A stretch of 64,000 bases of DNA. Source: Silene latifolia. Lineage: Eukaryota > Streptophyta > Magnoliopsida > Caryophyllales > Caryophyllaceae. The notes below the pieces were generated by a model. That model saw only the letters and a program-made list of their open reading frames with translations, had not been told where the DNA came from and searched no databases. Positions 1 through 10,362 of the stretch are shown in pieces. Each line of letters opens with the position of its first letter. Position 1 is the first letter of the stretch. The translations under genes were made by a program, and so were the position numbers. The stretch is from assembly GCF_048544455.1 (NCBI RefSeq), contig NC_133534.1, positions 33,046,217-33,110,216 of the forward strand, in the 5' to 3' direction.

Positions 1-166
1 AGTAACATTATGTTGTAGAATATTTTTGGCGAAGACTAATGACAAACTGAAATTGGCAAGATTTGTTATATTTTTCGAATAATATTTCTAACTAATTAAG
101 GTTACAATTCTATAATCTTTCTAACTAATTAAGGTTACAATCCTATAATCTTTATAACTAATTTAA

Positions 167-577
167 GGGAACAAATAAAATCTTTTTCCTATAATGTTTC
201 TATAAAAACGATTTCCTGTGTATCAGGGTAGGGCGAGATCGTTGGAGTTAAATTCGGCATTATTTGTGTGATTATACGAAATCTTTTTCCGAAAATATGT
301 TAAAAAATGACTTCAGAAATTATATCCTAAACATTTTTAAGCTGTTTGCTGAAATTTTCCACCGAAAATAACTCCTTAATTTGCGCAAGAATAAAGTTCA
401 AAATCAGCAAGTTACATTTTTTTAGCATTGTTTACGTGATTGCAATATTTAATTTTTTTTTTATAAAATTGAGAGTGACACGTGGCATATGGAGGGGCTG
501 TGACACGTGGCGAATAATGGGGCTTGCGGTTGTTGCTTTAATATAATATATGATATGATATGATATATGATATGATA
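167..577 (+). repeat. Left inverted-repeat arm
   Basis: Left arm of the inverted repeat pair. The block at 167-287 contains CTTTTTCCTATAAT and GTGTATCAGGGTAGGGC. The block at 476-577 has two copies of GACACGTGG followed by an (ATATG)-rich stretch. Immediately outside (about 79-160) is a roughly 40-bp tandem motif containing CTAACTAATTAAGGTTACAA. The same motif reappears inside the right arm, so the ends have been rearranged. Confidence 0.65.
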
Positions 578-587
578 CCCTTAGTTG

Positions 588-1404
588 ATGTAGTCATTTG
601 TTATCATAGTTTGAGAATTGTTACACTTTCGCATTGTTACAATGGAATTTTAAGTAGAACCTCAACATGAATGTATACACATGTTTCTGCTTAAACGAAA
701 CTCACAAAATTTAGCATTTGTTAGTGGCAATCAAATTAATCAAACCAAAAATATTAACCTAAATGAGGGCCAAATGGATCAAATGCTTAGTTGCAAGTGT
801 CGAAACTCTTGACGCAAGTAAACCTGCAAATCCAAACACTTTTATTAGTAACTTAAAATCTCATATCGACAATACACCAATTAAAAAAACCTAATTAATA
901 CAAAAAAATTATATATTGAACTGTAAAATAATACTATATTGAATATTAAAACATTTTAAATGATAAATATAACTTCGTCAACCTAAATTAGCATATGGAA
1001 ATATAAACATATTAATTAAAAAAAAACTAATAAACGAAAATATCGGCAAAGAGAATATGATATTGAAAGAGGGAGAAAACTTGTATATTTATACATTTTT
1101 TAAGACATTAAAGATTTTGATACGCCTCTTCCCCTTCCCCAATATTAAAACATAAAAATGAGTAAATTAACTATATGAATTTATGAGATTAAAATTTGTC
1201 AAATTAATATAAAGATTCTTTAACTATGTGATTAATGAGTTCTTAATTAGTTTTCCATTCTCTTGAACTTCTACTAATGTAAATAAATAATTAATCAATA
1301 GGTAAAGATGGAAGATGGAAGTTTATGTAGACATAAGTAAAAAGAGTTTAGTGCTAGCATATGAGATGATGTCACATGTCCTTTACTTAGATGCTCTACA
1401 TACC

Positions 1405-1435
<31 letters not shown>

Positions 1436-1768
1436 TTATTGTATGTATAGATGAGTGAATTAAATTAATGTTGTGTCACAATAAATTATTTTCATGTCAC
1501 ATTGTGGCTGAATAGAATCCTAAACCAACAGCTGCGTCGAGGGGACTCTCTGAACTGGCCATCTTCGGCAACTGTGTGAAGGTCAAATTGGGAGAAGATG
1601 ATATTTTGGAGGTTGTGTAGGTAGTAAATTCATGTGGGTTGGCTAAAATAAGCTAGATTAGAGGGGATTAAGAAGGTAAGAAAGGGGGTGTTAAGAAATG
1701 ACGGGCAAACATGGTATATGTCGATTGTGGGTAGGCAACGATAGCTAGGTCCACGGTATGTGAAAATG
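588..1768. other. AT-rich interior of the inverted-repeat element, no gene seen
   Basis: No reading frame of note. The stretch is AT-rich and contains a T homopolymer of about 25 nt at 1405-1430. It resembles decayed intergenic DNA. No terminal motifs of a nested element were recognised. Confidence 0.5.
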
Positions 1769-1892
1769 GTGACGTGGGATTTTTGTAATGCAAGGTGACA
1801 TTTAGTCCATGTCTACGTGGCTTTAAGGTGGTGACGTGTGATTTTCGTAATCCAAGGTGGCATTTAGTCCAGGTCTACGTGGCCTTTAGTGG
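1769..1892 (+). repeat. Two-copy 62-bp tandem repeat
   Basis: Copies at 1769-1830 and 1831-1892 share GTGACGTG, GTAAT-CAAGGTG, CATTTAGTCCA and TCTACGTGGC. They differ by a handful of substitutions. Further ACGTGG words continue to about 2035, suggesting a longer decayed array. Confidence 0.75.
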
Positions 1893-2089
1893 TTACCCTT
1901 TTAATAATATTTACAGATGATAGAGGACGATGTGAGTGGAAAACATGTCTGCGTGTCAATAGTTAGAGGCTGACGTTTACATAGAATGTCGTACGTGGTT
2001 TTTTGCATGCCTGCGTGGCTTTGTCTATGTGGAGTTTATTACTCATTTTAGGGGAGACTTTTAATTATATTTATAGATATTAGATCTGG

Positions 2090-2630
2090 AATAATTATTT
2101 GTCTGAATTGTTAATCGTAGCATTTAATTCCTATTTAATTAGTTGAATGCGTGCGACTAGTTATTTTAATCTGGTAAACTCCGAACTAGATTGAGAGATT
2201 GGAAAGAGTGAGATCTGCTACGAACAATAGAATACTTTAAATAGAGCGAGAGCATATTAGAAAGTTTCTAGGGTGATTAGTGGACCAAGATGACCTTATC
2301 ACTGCCCTTCAGACCGTAATTTGACTAAGTCTTTGACCCTACCTTTAACCGTTATTAGACCATGGTGAACCGACAATCCTAGCTATCTTCCCTTATATTT
2401 TTAGACTCGCTTTCCGCACTTTACTTCTTTACTTTTCGCTACTTTAGTTTAGTAATCAAACAAAATCAAGCCCCCAGACTTGTTACATAGACAGATTAGA
2501 TTTAGCAAATATAACAAATTGTCTCCCTGTGGATACGATCCCGACTTCCTCTACTGCATTAGTTTAGGTCAGTTGGTTTATCTTTGATAGGTGTGCGATT
2601 TAGCCGATCAGTAACAGCCAATCAAATGTG
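2090..2630 (+). other. LTR-like remnant, family uncertain
   Basis: The stretch at about 2500-2600 contains CTCCCTGTGGATACGATCCC followed by a GTGTGCGATTTAGCCGATCA-like tail. These words resemble the downstream part of some plant gypsy LTRs. No matching second LTR, PBS or TSD was found, so this is only a resemblance. Confidence 0.3.
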
Positions 2631-2733
2631 ACTGTTGGTGGGCTGCAATTAAGGAGCATAATTATCTCCATTATTCACGTCTTTGACCACGTTTAATGGA
2701 GCGATTTTTGGCTCATCTACTGCTCTATTTTAT

Positions 2734-2741
2734 TATAAATA
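2734..2741 (+). promoter_or_regulatory. TATA box of a presumed copia LTR upstream of gag
   Basis: TATAAATA lies about 340 bp before the gag ATG, where a Ty1-copia LTR promoter would be expected. The next 330 nt form a non-coding leader. No initiator-Met PBS was found between the TATA box and gag, so the LTR end cannot be placed. Confidence 0.5.
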
Positions 2742-3075
2742 GAGCAGCTCCCATTTTAGAAAGCATACAACAATTTTACACTCTCTTCTTTATCTCTCAA
2801 ATATGATCTCCTCTAAATATTCCTGGGTTTAGTTTCTGTCTGTTCCAAAGTTTTCTTACTTGAGTGGTCGGGTACGAAAGCTGCAGTGTTAACCTTGGGG
2901 AATTAACGACGAGTTGACGATTTCCACCTTGGTCGTGCCGATATAGTTTTCAAGTCAGTGACATCCATACCACGGCAGTGCTTTATTCTCCTACTTGGAT
3001 AAGTTTTCTCTATTCTGTCCATTGTTGCTTCTCTATTTTTTCCAACAATTTGAAAACTATATTTTTGTCGTAACA

Positions 3076-3705
3076 ATGGCTGTAATTTCGAGTAAAACCA
3101 TTGCTGATTTGTCGAAACTGGAACCTTTAGATGGTCAGAATTATAAGAGGTGGTCCCAGAAACTACTTATGTTTTTTGAACAACTAGAAATCGACTATGT
3201 TCTGTTTTCTGATCCTCCTTCTCCCGTTGTCGCTGCTAGTGCCGAGACTACTCCACCCCCGTCTGCTACTGTTAAGTCAAATGAGGAGTCTATTAAGAAA
3301 CATGATAAGGACAACAAAACTGCTAAGTATCATCTCCTTAATCACATGTTTAATACTCTTTTTGACTTATTTATGGTCCATAAATCTGCTAAGACCATCT
3401 GGGAGACCTTAGAGAAAAAATATGGGGCTGATGATGCGGGTAAAAAGAAGTATGTTGTCGGGCAGTGGCTTGGGTTTCAAATGGTAGATGACAAACCTAT
3501 TCTGGAACAAGTTCATGTTTATGAGAACTTGTGTGATGATGTTGTTAATGAGGGTATAAAATTAGATGAGGTCTTTTTGGCTAATGTCTTGCTAGAGAAA
3601 TATCCACCCTCCTGGAATAAGTATAGAAACCATCTGAAACACAAGAAAAAAGATTTGTCCCTACAAGAGCTGATCGGTCATATGAAAACTTTGCCCCTTT
3701 TTTAA
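3076..3705 (+). pseudogene. gag: Ty1-copia gag fragment (N-terminal UBN2-type domain), 3' truncated
   Basis: Open frame of 209 codons starting at the first good ATG (3076); the frame is also open upstream without an ATG. The N-terminus has the copia gag pattern LEPLDGQNYKRWSQKLLMFF. Later come the conserved helical blocks around KSAKTIWETLEKKYG, the FQMVDDKPILEQVH region and LPPSW-like YPPSWNKYRNHLKH. Gag forms the cytoplasmic virus-like particle. The frame ends shortly after LQELIGHMKT, before any CCHC zinc knuckle, and no protease, integrase or RT follows. The C-terminal half is therefore lost. It lies inside the inverted-repeat element, so it was either captured by it or inserted into it. 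The lack of internal stops suggests a fairly recent origin. Confidence 0.85.
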
Positions 3706-4008
3706 CCTTTGCCCCTTCTTTAACGAGACTCTCTTAGTCTCTTAGATATGAAAACTTGATTAATTACTAGGTTACTAGTATAGATCATGTGCTACCGCAC
3801 GTTCTTTTTAGATGTATGTGTTAGAGATATTTGCATTTAAATTATTAGCTTCAACTTGTTTTGAATTTGTTGAAAGTTCATATTAATATTTTGTATTAGG
3901 AGAAATACAATATAATGTTCAACACTTTAAACTCGAATAAAATAATAGATTTTACTTAAATTACTTTAATTTGTTAACTTTTTTTTTATAAAGTAATTAT
4001 TATTATTA
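3706..4008. other. AT-rich spacer, no gene seen
   Basis: Begins with a short duplication of CTTTGCCCCTTTTTTAAC-like sequence at the gag breakpoint (about 3690-3722). It continues as AT-rich DNA into the right inverted repeat. No other feature was recognised. Confidence 0.5.
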
Positions 4009-4443
4009 TCATATCATCATATCATATATTATATTAAAGTAATAACCGCCCACCCCTTTCATCGCCATGTGTCACACCCCACTTTATTGCCATGTGTATT
4101 CAATGTATTTAAATGGCTGCATAATATTTGACAATAAAAAATGTGCAAAAAAGTCTTAAGAGATATTTAAATATGCCGCAGATCATTTAAATTAGTAAAT
4201 GAATGATTCGGTGTTTTTAGTTACATGAATCACGGCCCTACTTACGGAATCTTTTAGAAAATATGTAATTATGGATTGTAATCCTAATTAGTTAGAAAGT
4301 ATAAAACTAACTGAAGGATAATATATGATTCCGTATAATCACAAAAAAAATGTCGAATTTAGCTCCATAAATCTTGCCCTACTCTGATACACCGGAAATC
4401 ATTTTGATAGAAAGATTATAGGAAAAAGATTATATTTGTTACC
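4009..4443 (-). repeat. Right inverted-repeat arm
   Basis: Reverse complement of the left arm in two conserved blocks, 4009-4100 and 4318-4443. The outer block carries GCCCTACTCTGATACACCGG and ATTATAGGAAAAAGATTATA, mirrors of the left-arm words. The intervening 200 bp are diverged. Confidence 0.65.
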
Positions 4444-4837
4444 GAATTTTTGTAGTTTTTAGAAAATATGGGAATATTTAGTCTTCCTTAAAACGGGTTA
4501 AGACACCTAGCTACTTTTGTTTTATTCTTAACTATTTAATCAGTCTTAAATTTAAGATGGATACACCCGTATTAAACAAGAATATGTAAAACTATCCGTC
4601 TTAAATAATTTTTTTTTGAAACCATGAGATCTATTGTGTAGGAATACCATCGTACCATCCTTTTATCACGCAGTTAAAGCCAAGAGAAATCAAATTAATC
4701 ACAAATAGGATTATACATCCAATTGTACCATAAGCATTGTACATCCAAGGTATAAGAATCCGAGATTATATGTATTTTTTCTGAGCTAATTCAAAGCTCA
4801 TGTTTTTAATGTGTAAATGGATGAGTTCAATACTTTC
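4444..4837. other. AT-rich intergenic DNA
   Basis: No reading frame, tandem repeat or element terminus was recognised between the right inverted repeat and the LINE target site. Confidence 0.45.
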
Positions 4838-4851
4838 TAATAAAGCTCATC
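4838..4851 (+). repeat. LINE target-site duplication, left copy
   Basis: TAATAAAGCTCATC at 4838-4851 is repeated exactly at 6306-6319. This is a 14-bp direct repeat flanking the LINE fragment, as expected for target-primed reverse transcription. Confidence 0.9.
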
Positions 4852-4854
4852 CAA

Positions 4855-6229
4855 GAGTATCATTCTCTTTGCAGAAGCTTGAAGCTTAGTCACCTTGCTT
4901 TTGCAGATGACTTGCTGTTATTCTGCAGGGCTGATGTGGACTCTATAACAATTTTATTGAGAGCATTCCTGACTTTCTCTGAAGCATCAGGTATGTGTAT
5001 GAATAAGGCTAAGTCAGATGTCTACCTGAATGGAGTTGATGCCAATTTAGCTTCCCAGATTGTCAGGGTTGCTGGGTTCAAATTGGGGCAGTTCCCATTC
5101 AGGTACTTGGGTGTTCCAATATCGTCCAAAAGGTTGGGTATTACAGATTGTAATAGAGTGGTGGACAAAATAGTGGCCAGGATTCGAGGCTGGGGTCTAA
5201 GCACCTAAGCTATGCAGGAAGGCTAGTATTGGTTAAGGTGGTACTGACTCAGTTGCATGCTTACTGGGCTAGAATCTTCTTGCTGCCAAAGGGAGTTATT
5301 CATAAGGTGGAGAGCATTTTCAGGAACTACCTTTGGGCTGGCCATGCTGAGTTCAAGCATGCTCCCCCTGTAGCTTGGGAGACTTGTTGTTTACCTAAGA
5401 AACATGGGGGCTTGGGTCTTATTAACTGTCATTTATGGAATGTTGCTTTGCTAGGAAAATATGCCTGTTGGATTCATAAGAAGAAAGATAGTCTTTGGGT
5501 CCAATGGGTACATCATATTTATATAAAGCAATGTGACTAGTGGATTTATCAACCTACTCAGAATTCCAGCTGGACTTGGAGACAAATTTGCAAGGTCAAA
5601 GACACTCTTAAACCAGGTTTTTTGAATGGTACTTGGGCTGATAAATATTCTATTCAGGCGGCATATCCGTGGCTACTTGGTTATCATCAAAAGAAGGACT
5701 GGGTGGCCATGGTCTGGAATAGAGTCTGTGTACCTAAGCATAAATTTAGTACCTGGATTTATGTGCAGCAGCGTTTTCTAACTAGAGACAGATTGCAGAA
5801 ATTGGGTGTCATCACTGATGGTGACTGTTACCTGTGTGGGGTGCATCAGGAAACTCACAGTCATCTGTTTTTTGACTGTCCATTCAGTATGAGTTGCCTG
5901 GTACACTTGCAGACATGGTTATGAGTTGCCTGGTACACTTGCAGACATGGTTACAGATTCAGTGGCAGGGGAGTATGATGGACTGGCTCATTAGATGGAG
6001 GTGCAGATCATTACTGAAAAAATAAGTGGTTATGGCGGCTATTTCTGGGCTCATTTACAGCATATGGGACTGCAGGAACATGTGTAGGTTGGAGCATTAC
6101 ATCCTACAACCTGCTCATGTGGTGATGGGAGTGCATCAGATGATTAGATTACCTTTGAACAAGGTTGATTTTGATAGGGAGAAAGTTAAATGTAAGGCTT
6201 GGCTAAGGCAAATTGATGTAATAACTTAA
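4855..6229 (+). pseudogene. LINE ORF2 C-terminal part: RT motif C to zf-RVT, degenerate
   Basis: The frame starts at the tail of the RT palm, and FADDLLLF (motif C) is intact. It continues through the thumb region (FRYLGVPISSKRL, KIVARIRGW), the LSYAGRL segment and a zf-RVT domain with CYLCGVHQETHSHLFFDC. Breaks: a 1-nt frameshift near 5193-5200, an in-frame TAG at 5538-5540, and a 32-bp tandem duplication that shifts the frame at 5889-5952. A final open piece (to the TAA at 6227-6229) encodes the usual C-terminal tail. ORF2 supplies endonuclease and RT for retrotransposition. This copy cannot, because everything before motif C is absent. Confidence 0.9.
5889..5952 (+). repeat. Exact 32-bp tandem duplication within the LINE
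   Basis: The unit starting ATGAGTTGCCTGGTACACTT and ending GACATGGTT occurs at 5889-5920 and again at 5921-5952 with no difference. Because 32 is not a multiple of 3, it breaks the ORF2 frame. Exact identity implies a recent event. Confidence 0.95.
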
Positions 6230-6305
6230 TGGCTTAGCTCCATATTATAAGATAGATGTGTGGTGTAATCTCTTTGATTAATGATATTCACATTTTCACC
6301 AAAAA

Positions 6306-6319
6306 TAATAAAGCTCATC
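6306..6319 (+). repeat. LINE target-site duplication, right copy
   Basis: Second copy of TAATAAAGCTCATC, directly after the A-rich LINE tail. Confidence 0.9.
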
Positions 6320-6559
6320 TTATTTAACATAAAACTCGGATACTTTATCACAAAACTCATATTCTACACCGTATAACATATACAACTGATTGTATAATCC
6401 ATGAATTGCAAATTAACATTAACTATGCATAATGTTGCCTGTCAAGCAAACTTGGGAAAACCCTAACTTTTAGTTAATTTATATAAATACGGGGTAATGT
6501 GATCTTGGCGACACACAATATACACTGTGCATTTAGGTCCTGTTCTTTCTGGCTTTTTA

Positions 6560-6735
6560 GAGTGAATGAATGAATGAATGAATCGAATGGAGCTGAATGA
6601 ATGAATCGAAATGAATCGAATGAATGGAGTGAATGAATCAATGAATCAATGGAGGTGAGCTGAATCAATCGAATGAATAGAGTGAAGTGAATCGAATCTG
6701 AACTGAATAGAGTGAATTGAGTAATCGAATGAAAT
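6560..6735 (+). repeat. GAAT/CGAAT-rich simple repeat
   Basis: Irregular runs of GAATGAAT, GAATCGAATG and AGAGTGAA. A similar stretch lies at the other end (7970-8040) in the same orientation, so these are direct repeats and not part of the TIR. Confidence 0.85.
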
Positions 6736-6981
6736 AATCATATTAATATTAATAATATTAATATTTAATATTATTGTTATTATCAACTATAATAATACTA
6801 ATATTCATAATATAATACTATTTATACTAATACTAAAAATTTTAAGAAAAAAATTATAATATTATATATGAATAATAATAAATTATAATAATGAATAAAT
6901 AGTAATTTTTTACTAATAATATTCTTAATAACAATAATAAATAACAATGTCAATATTAATAATGATATTAGTAAAAATAGT

Positions 6982-7559
6982 TGTTTCGAATAAAAACACT
7001 CAAGTAAGCGTTGCTCGAATCCGGGTCGGGTCAACGCGCTCCTCTCAGACGATGGCACCTCGAACCTATGCTTGCTCTCTCCGGATGGATCTTTTACGCA
7101 TAACAAATAGGGTCTCAAAGGGTTCGCAATAGGTCCTTCTCTGTTGCCTTACGGTACTGGTGGATAGTTGAGACCTTGCTTGAAGGTAAGGTCTCCGTGC
7201 CCTCTCATAGAGTCATAGTAGCTCGAGTAGTCTTACTTCTAGAGAGAGGAAGTTGTTGGTGAGAAGTATTTTACCATTGATTGGTCAATAATGAGGTATT
7301 TATAGGTTTCTATGTGTACCTCAAATGATGGCTTGGAAATCATGGTTACCATATTCGCTATGAATACGCCTTACCGATTCGCGATTCGCTTATAGAAAAT
7401 GTGTTATATGTATTTTCAGTAATCAATTTGATAGAATTCGCTTTTAACGATTCGTGATTCGTAGGGTATCAAGCTTAATCAGAACCATGTTTGCAAGCGT
7501 GTTGACTTGTATGACCCCGTATTAGCTAGTGGGTCAAGTCGGTTGAGCGTGCCCCATCA
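6982..7559 (-). mobile_element. Probable solo LTR (minus strand) inside the Harbinger element
   Basis: Read on the minus strand, the segment starts TGATGGGGCACGC and ends in CA. It has a TATA box (TATAAATA, plus-strand 7297-7304) near its middle. Flanking pentamers are ATAGT (6977-6981) and ATAAT (7560-7564), which match at four of five positions and would be a once-mutated TSD. It differs sharply in composition from the ATT/AAC repeats around it. No internal coding region remains, so a solo LTR formed by recombination is the simplest reading. The family is not recognised. Confidence 0.5.
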
Positions 7560-7668
7560 ATAATATTAATAATAAATGTTATTAATTTTAATAATAATAC
7601 CAATAATAATTATAATACCAATAATAATAATAATAATAATAATATTAACATTAATAACATTATTATTC

Positions 7669-7727
<59 letters not shown>

Positions 7728-7880
7728 AACAACAACAACAACATTAATAACATTATTATTCATTTTAATAATAATATTCATAATAATAATAGTAATTATA
7801 ATAAATAAATTATTAATAACGTTATTATTAACTATATTATTAAATATAATAATAATAATAAAGAATAATAATAATATTAA
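7560..7880. repeat. Compound ATT/AAC microsatellite
   Basis: Long runs of AAT/ATT flank a near-perfect (ACA)n tract at about 7668-7742. Reading frames here are low-complexity artefacts. Confidence 0.95.
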
Positions 7881-8092
7881 AAAAATAGTATTATTGATAA
7901 CAAAATTAATAATAACTATTAAATTTAAGATGAGTAAAGTTTGAAATGAAATTTGAACTTAATGGAGTGAACTAAATCGAATCGAATCGAATGAATGAAT
8001 GAAGTGAATGAACTTAATTGAGTGTATCTTGAATCTGAATAGAGCTGAAATTTGAAATGGGCTGAAAATAAGTCAGAAAGAACAGGGCCTTA

Positions 8093-9165
8093 CTTCTAAA
8101 GATTGTTATAATTTTTTCTGATAAGGTAAAAAAATTAGATTGATCGAAAATTAACTTATATCATCCTTTCAGATGATGAGAACAGTAAAAGAAAATCTTA
8201 TTTTAATACTTCTCAACATTATGAATTATTTTTGTAAGGTCTTGATAATTATTATTTTATTTCTTTTACAAGATTTGAAATAAACTTAACAAAACTGAAA
8301 TAGAAAAAGTATTTTAATACCTAATCTCCGCGTCCTATTTATTCAATGAACAGATGGAGGTATTTTAAATACTGTTGTAATGGGTTATGACATACATGGG
8401 GTAATATGAATGTTAAATATTGCATGACACGACCTAACTGTAGATTGGAAATTACGTATCCCAACCAAACCTAAAACGCACGACCTCAAATTAACCCATT
8501 TTCACGAGTAACCTACTCGAAGATTTTTAGCCCATAAATTAACCCATTTTCACTATTGATGCCAACTTCCCGATTATTGTTTTTATATCAAAAGAGACGT
8601 TGAGTGCAACATATATAGTAAACTAACGATTCAGTTGGCCTAGCATAAACAATACTATTAATACAAGTGTCTAATTCATTTAACTATTTAAGAAATCCTC
8701 TTTTTAAGTTGTCTAACTCTTTACATTTTATCAAATTTATTATTATTATTTTAACACACTATAAAAAATATTGGGAATACAACTAATGCGATAACATGAA
8801 ATTGGTCGATGAATAAAGTTATAAAGCATGTATATTGTTAAATAAAAAATATCAAATCTGTAACATGAGTTTGACATGCCGAGATAAAGACGGGTCTTTA
8901 TGATTTGAGACAAATACAAGCTAATTAGTCAAGCAGCCAGATGAATTTTGATGTATTGGAAAACAATATATAGTTTGTTAAATGCAGTTAAGAAAGATTT
9001 TTCGAGAGTAATGGGAGAAGGGTTTTAAACTTTTAAACATTGTATCTTCGTAATGAATGGTAGCTCAAGAATGGGTATTACATCATATCCGTATAATATT
9101 GTACTCAAGCATTAAACTTCAATAATTCCATTAACGTTGATAAGTGGAGGGAGGGGCGAGGGGGA
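8093..9165. other. AT-rich intergenic DNA, no gene seen
   Basis: No credible reading frame, terminal repeat or tandem array was recognised in this kilobase. Confidence 0.5.
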
Positions 9166-9352
9166 GCGGAACACCATATCGATCCAAATAGCAAAACCAA
9201 TATATAAAACACAATTCCTCGAATAAGATGGAATATGCCCATCCCAAGGACCTGATAGGTGGAGGAAGTGGAATACCATATCGAGTCAAAGAACAACACT
9301 ACATAAACCACCAAGGCTCGAAAAAGATGGGTTATGCGCATCCCAAGGACCA
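9155..9352. repeat. Two-copy tandem repeat of about 98 bp
   Basis: Two copies share GTGGAGG, CACCATATCGA or TACCATATCGA, AAAACA-like spacers, GAATAAGATGG or AAAAAGATGG, and a final CATCCCAAGGACC (about 9240 and 9338). They are diverged at many positions. The minus-strand open frame across them is a by-product of the duplication. Confidence 0.7.
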
Positions 9353-9671
9353 TCGAAAATATAACATATAGGGTCGGGGGGAGGGGTCGGGTATTAACAA
9401 ATGAGTGATTTTCATATAATGCGATTGTCTTACAACATGAGATCGTCTAAAACATTAATTACAATTGGTTCATATGGGTGTGAGGCAATCAGTGTAACAT
9501 TTAGCCAAACTCATTTATAAAATAAGATATTCATTTGAGAAGACAAATATAATAACACTAAGTCTGATCTCCTTTAGAACAGTAAATCTCCTTAAAACTC
9601 GCATAATTTAACAAAATGAAAAGAAAAAAAATCATAAACTACGATAATAAAATTAGAAGATATAAAAGATA

Positions 9672-9760
9672 CTCTCTCTGTCCCAATCATTTGTTTACCT
9701 TTGATTTAAATATTTATATTCTTAATATAAAAAGTAAACAAATAACCGAAACGAAAAGAG
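9672..9760. mobile_element. Short Stowaway-like MITE
   Basis: An 89-bp fold-back. The left end CTCTCTCTGTCCCAATCATT and the inverted right end (CTCTTTTCGTTTCGGTTATT in complement) pair imperfectly. Both then continue into TTGTTTACTTTT-like arms. TA lies on each side (9670-9671 and 9761-9762). This fits Tc1/mariner-derived Stowaway MITEs. Confidence 0.7.
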
Positions 9761-9801
9761 TAAATATTTAAAATATACTTTGATTAACACTCTATATTGC
9801 T

Positions 9802-9820
9802 ACCCGTGCAGTGCACGGGT
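9802..9820. repeat. Perfect 19-nt palindrome
   Basis: ACCCGTGCAGTGCACGGGT has 9-nt arms around one central base. About 140 bp downstream (about 9959-9980) is a second, imperfect hairpin around GCGCTTCGCGC. The pair may mark the ends of a small decayed element. No TSD was found. Confidence 0.75.
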
Positions 9821-9829
9821 TCAAAAAAT

Positions 9830-10362
9830 AGTATCACTACATTTCACTAAAGGCATAAATCTTAACTAACGATCTTGTGAGATTTAAATCAAATCAGATA
9901 AAATATGTATTTGTAATAAACTTTCTTATTCATATTTTAACTTAATTAGTTGGTTGCACCATGCGCTTCGCGCACGGTCCCCCAATATATTTTGATCGTT
10001 TATGTTTTATGTGCATGTTAGCGTCTTTTTTTGTTCGATTATATGTACATATTGAGTGTAGCTAAGATTGAAACTATTGGTGTTGTATTGTTTCGATGGT
10101 TAAATTGATTGCAAACAAAATTACAAACCTTCTTAAATAAGTCGTATTTAGTTTGCTAAGAGCGTGCATATGAGAATATAACAACGCCTTTTGCTTGGAT
10201 GGTTAATTGTTGACACAATTAGGTGGAATACACAAGACATTAGTAGTTTGTTATAGTTTGCGAAGTAACCAAAACACATATATCAGACTCGGTTCAACTA
10301 TACATAACTCTATTAGTAAGTTCTAAACATTTTCACTCAAAATGTAAGGTTATGAACACACA
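9830..10362. other. Intergenic DNA, no gene seen
   Basis: AT-rich sequence between the palindrome and the pyrimidine-rich region. Nothing recognised. Confidence 0.45.

Larger units (their letters stand above)
167..4443. mobile_element. Large element bracketed by long, diverged inverted repeats (MULE-like or foldback)
   Basis: The segment is bounded by two long inverted repeats. The outer arms (167-287 against 4318-4443) match in reverse complement over about 120 bp at roughly 80% by eye. The inner arms (476-577 against 4009-4100) match over about 95 bp and share GACACGTGGC-like and ATATGATATG-like blocks. The sequence between the two arm pairs is poorly conserved. About 3.4 kb lies inside, including a copia gag fragment and a leader with a TATA box. 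Long inverted arms fit Mutator-like or foldback elements. No 8-10 bp TSD and no transposase were found, so the superfamily is inferred. The exact ends are uncertain by about 10 bp. Confidence 0.55.
4852..6305 (+). mobile_element. 5'-truncated L1-type LINE insertion
   Basis: The segment begins inside the reverse transcriptase, ends in an A-rich tail (CACCAAAAA) and has perfect 14-bp TSDs. This is a textbook 5'-truncated LINE. Its protein matches the LINE at 58204-62338 closely in kind: LCRSLKLSHLAFADD here against LCKSLKLTHLLFAND there. The two copies therefore belong to the same broad LINE group. The 3' UTR is about 75 bp after the last codon. Confidence 0.92.
6536..8089. mobile_element. PIF/Harbinger (Tourist-like) element loaded with microsatellites
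   Basis: The left end GGTCCTGTTCTTTCTGGCTT and the inverted right end (AAGTCAGAAAGAACAGGGCC) form a TIR matching at 18 of 20 positions. Both sides are flanked by TTA (6533-6535 and 8090-8092), the 3-bp TSD typical of PIF/Harbinger. No transposase is present, so the element is non-autonomous. Its 1554 bp consist of GAAT/CGAAT-rich repeats near both ends, ATT and AAC microsatellites, and a GC-richer insert at 6982-7559. Confidence 0.8.

Noticed and set aside
7566..7944. Open frames of poly-Thr/Ile and poly-Val on the two strands
   Set aside because: They are translations of AAC/ATT microsatellites and have no protein-like composition.
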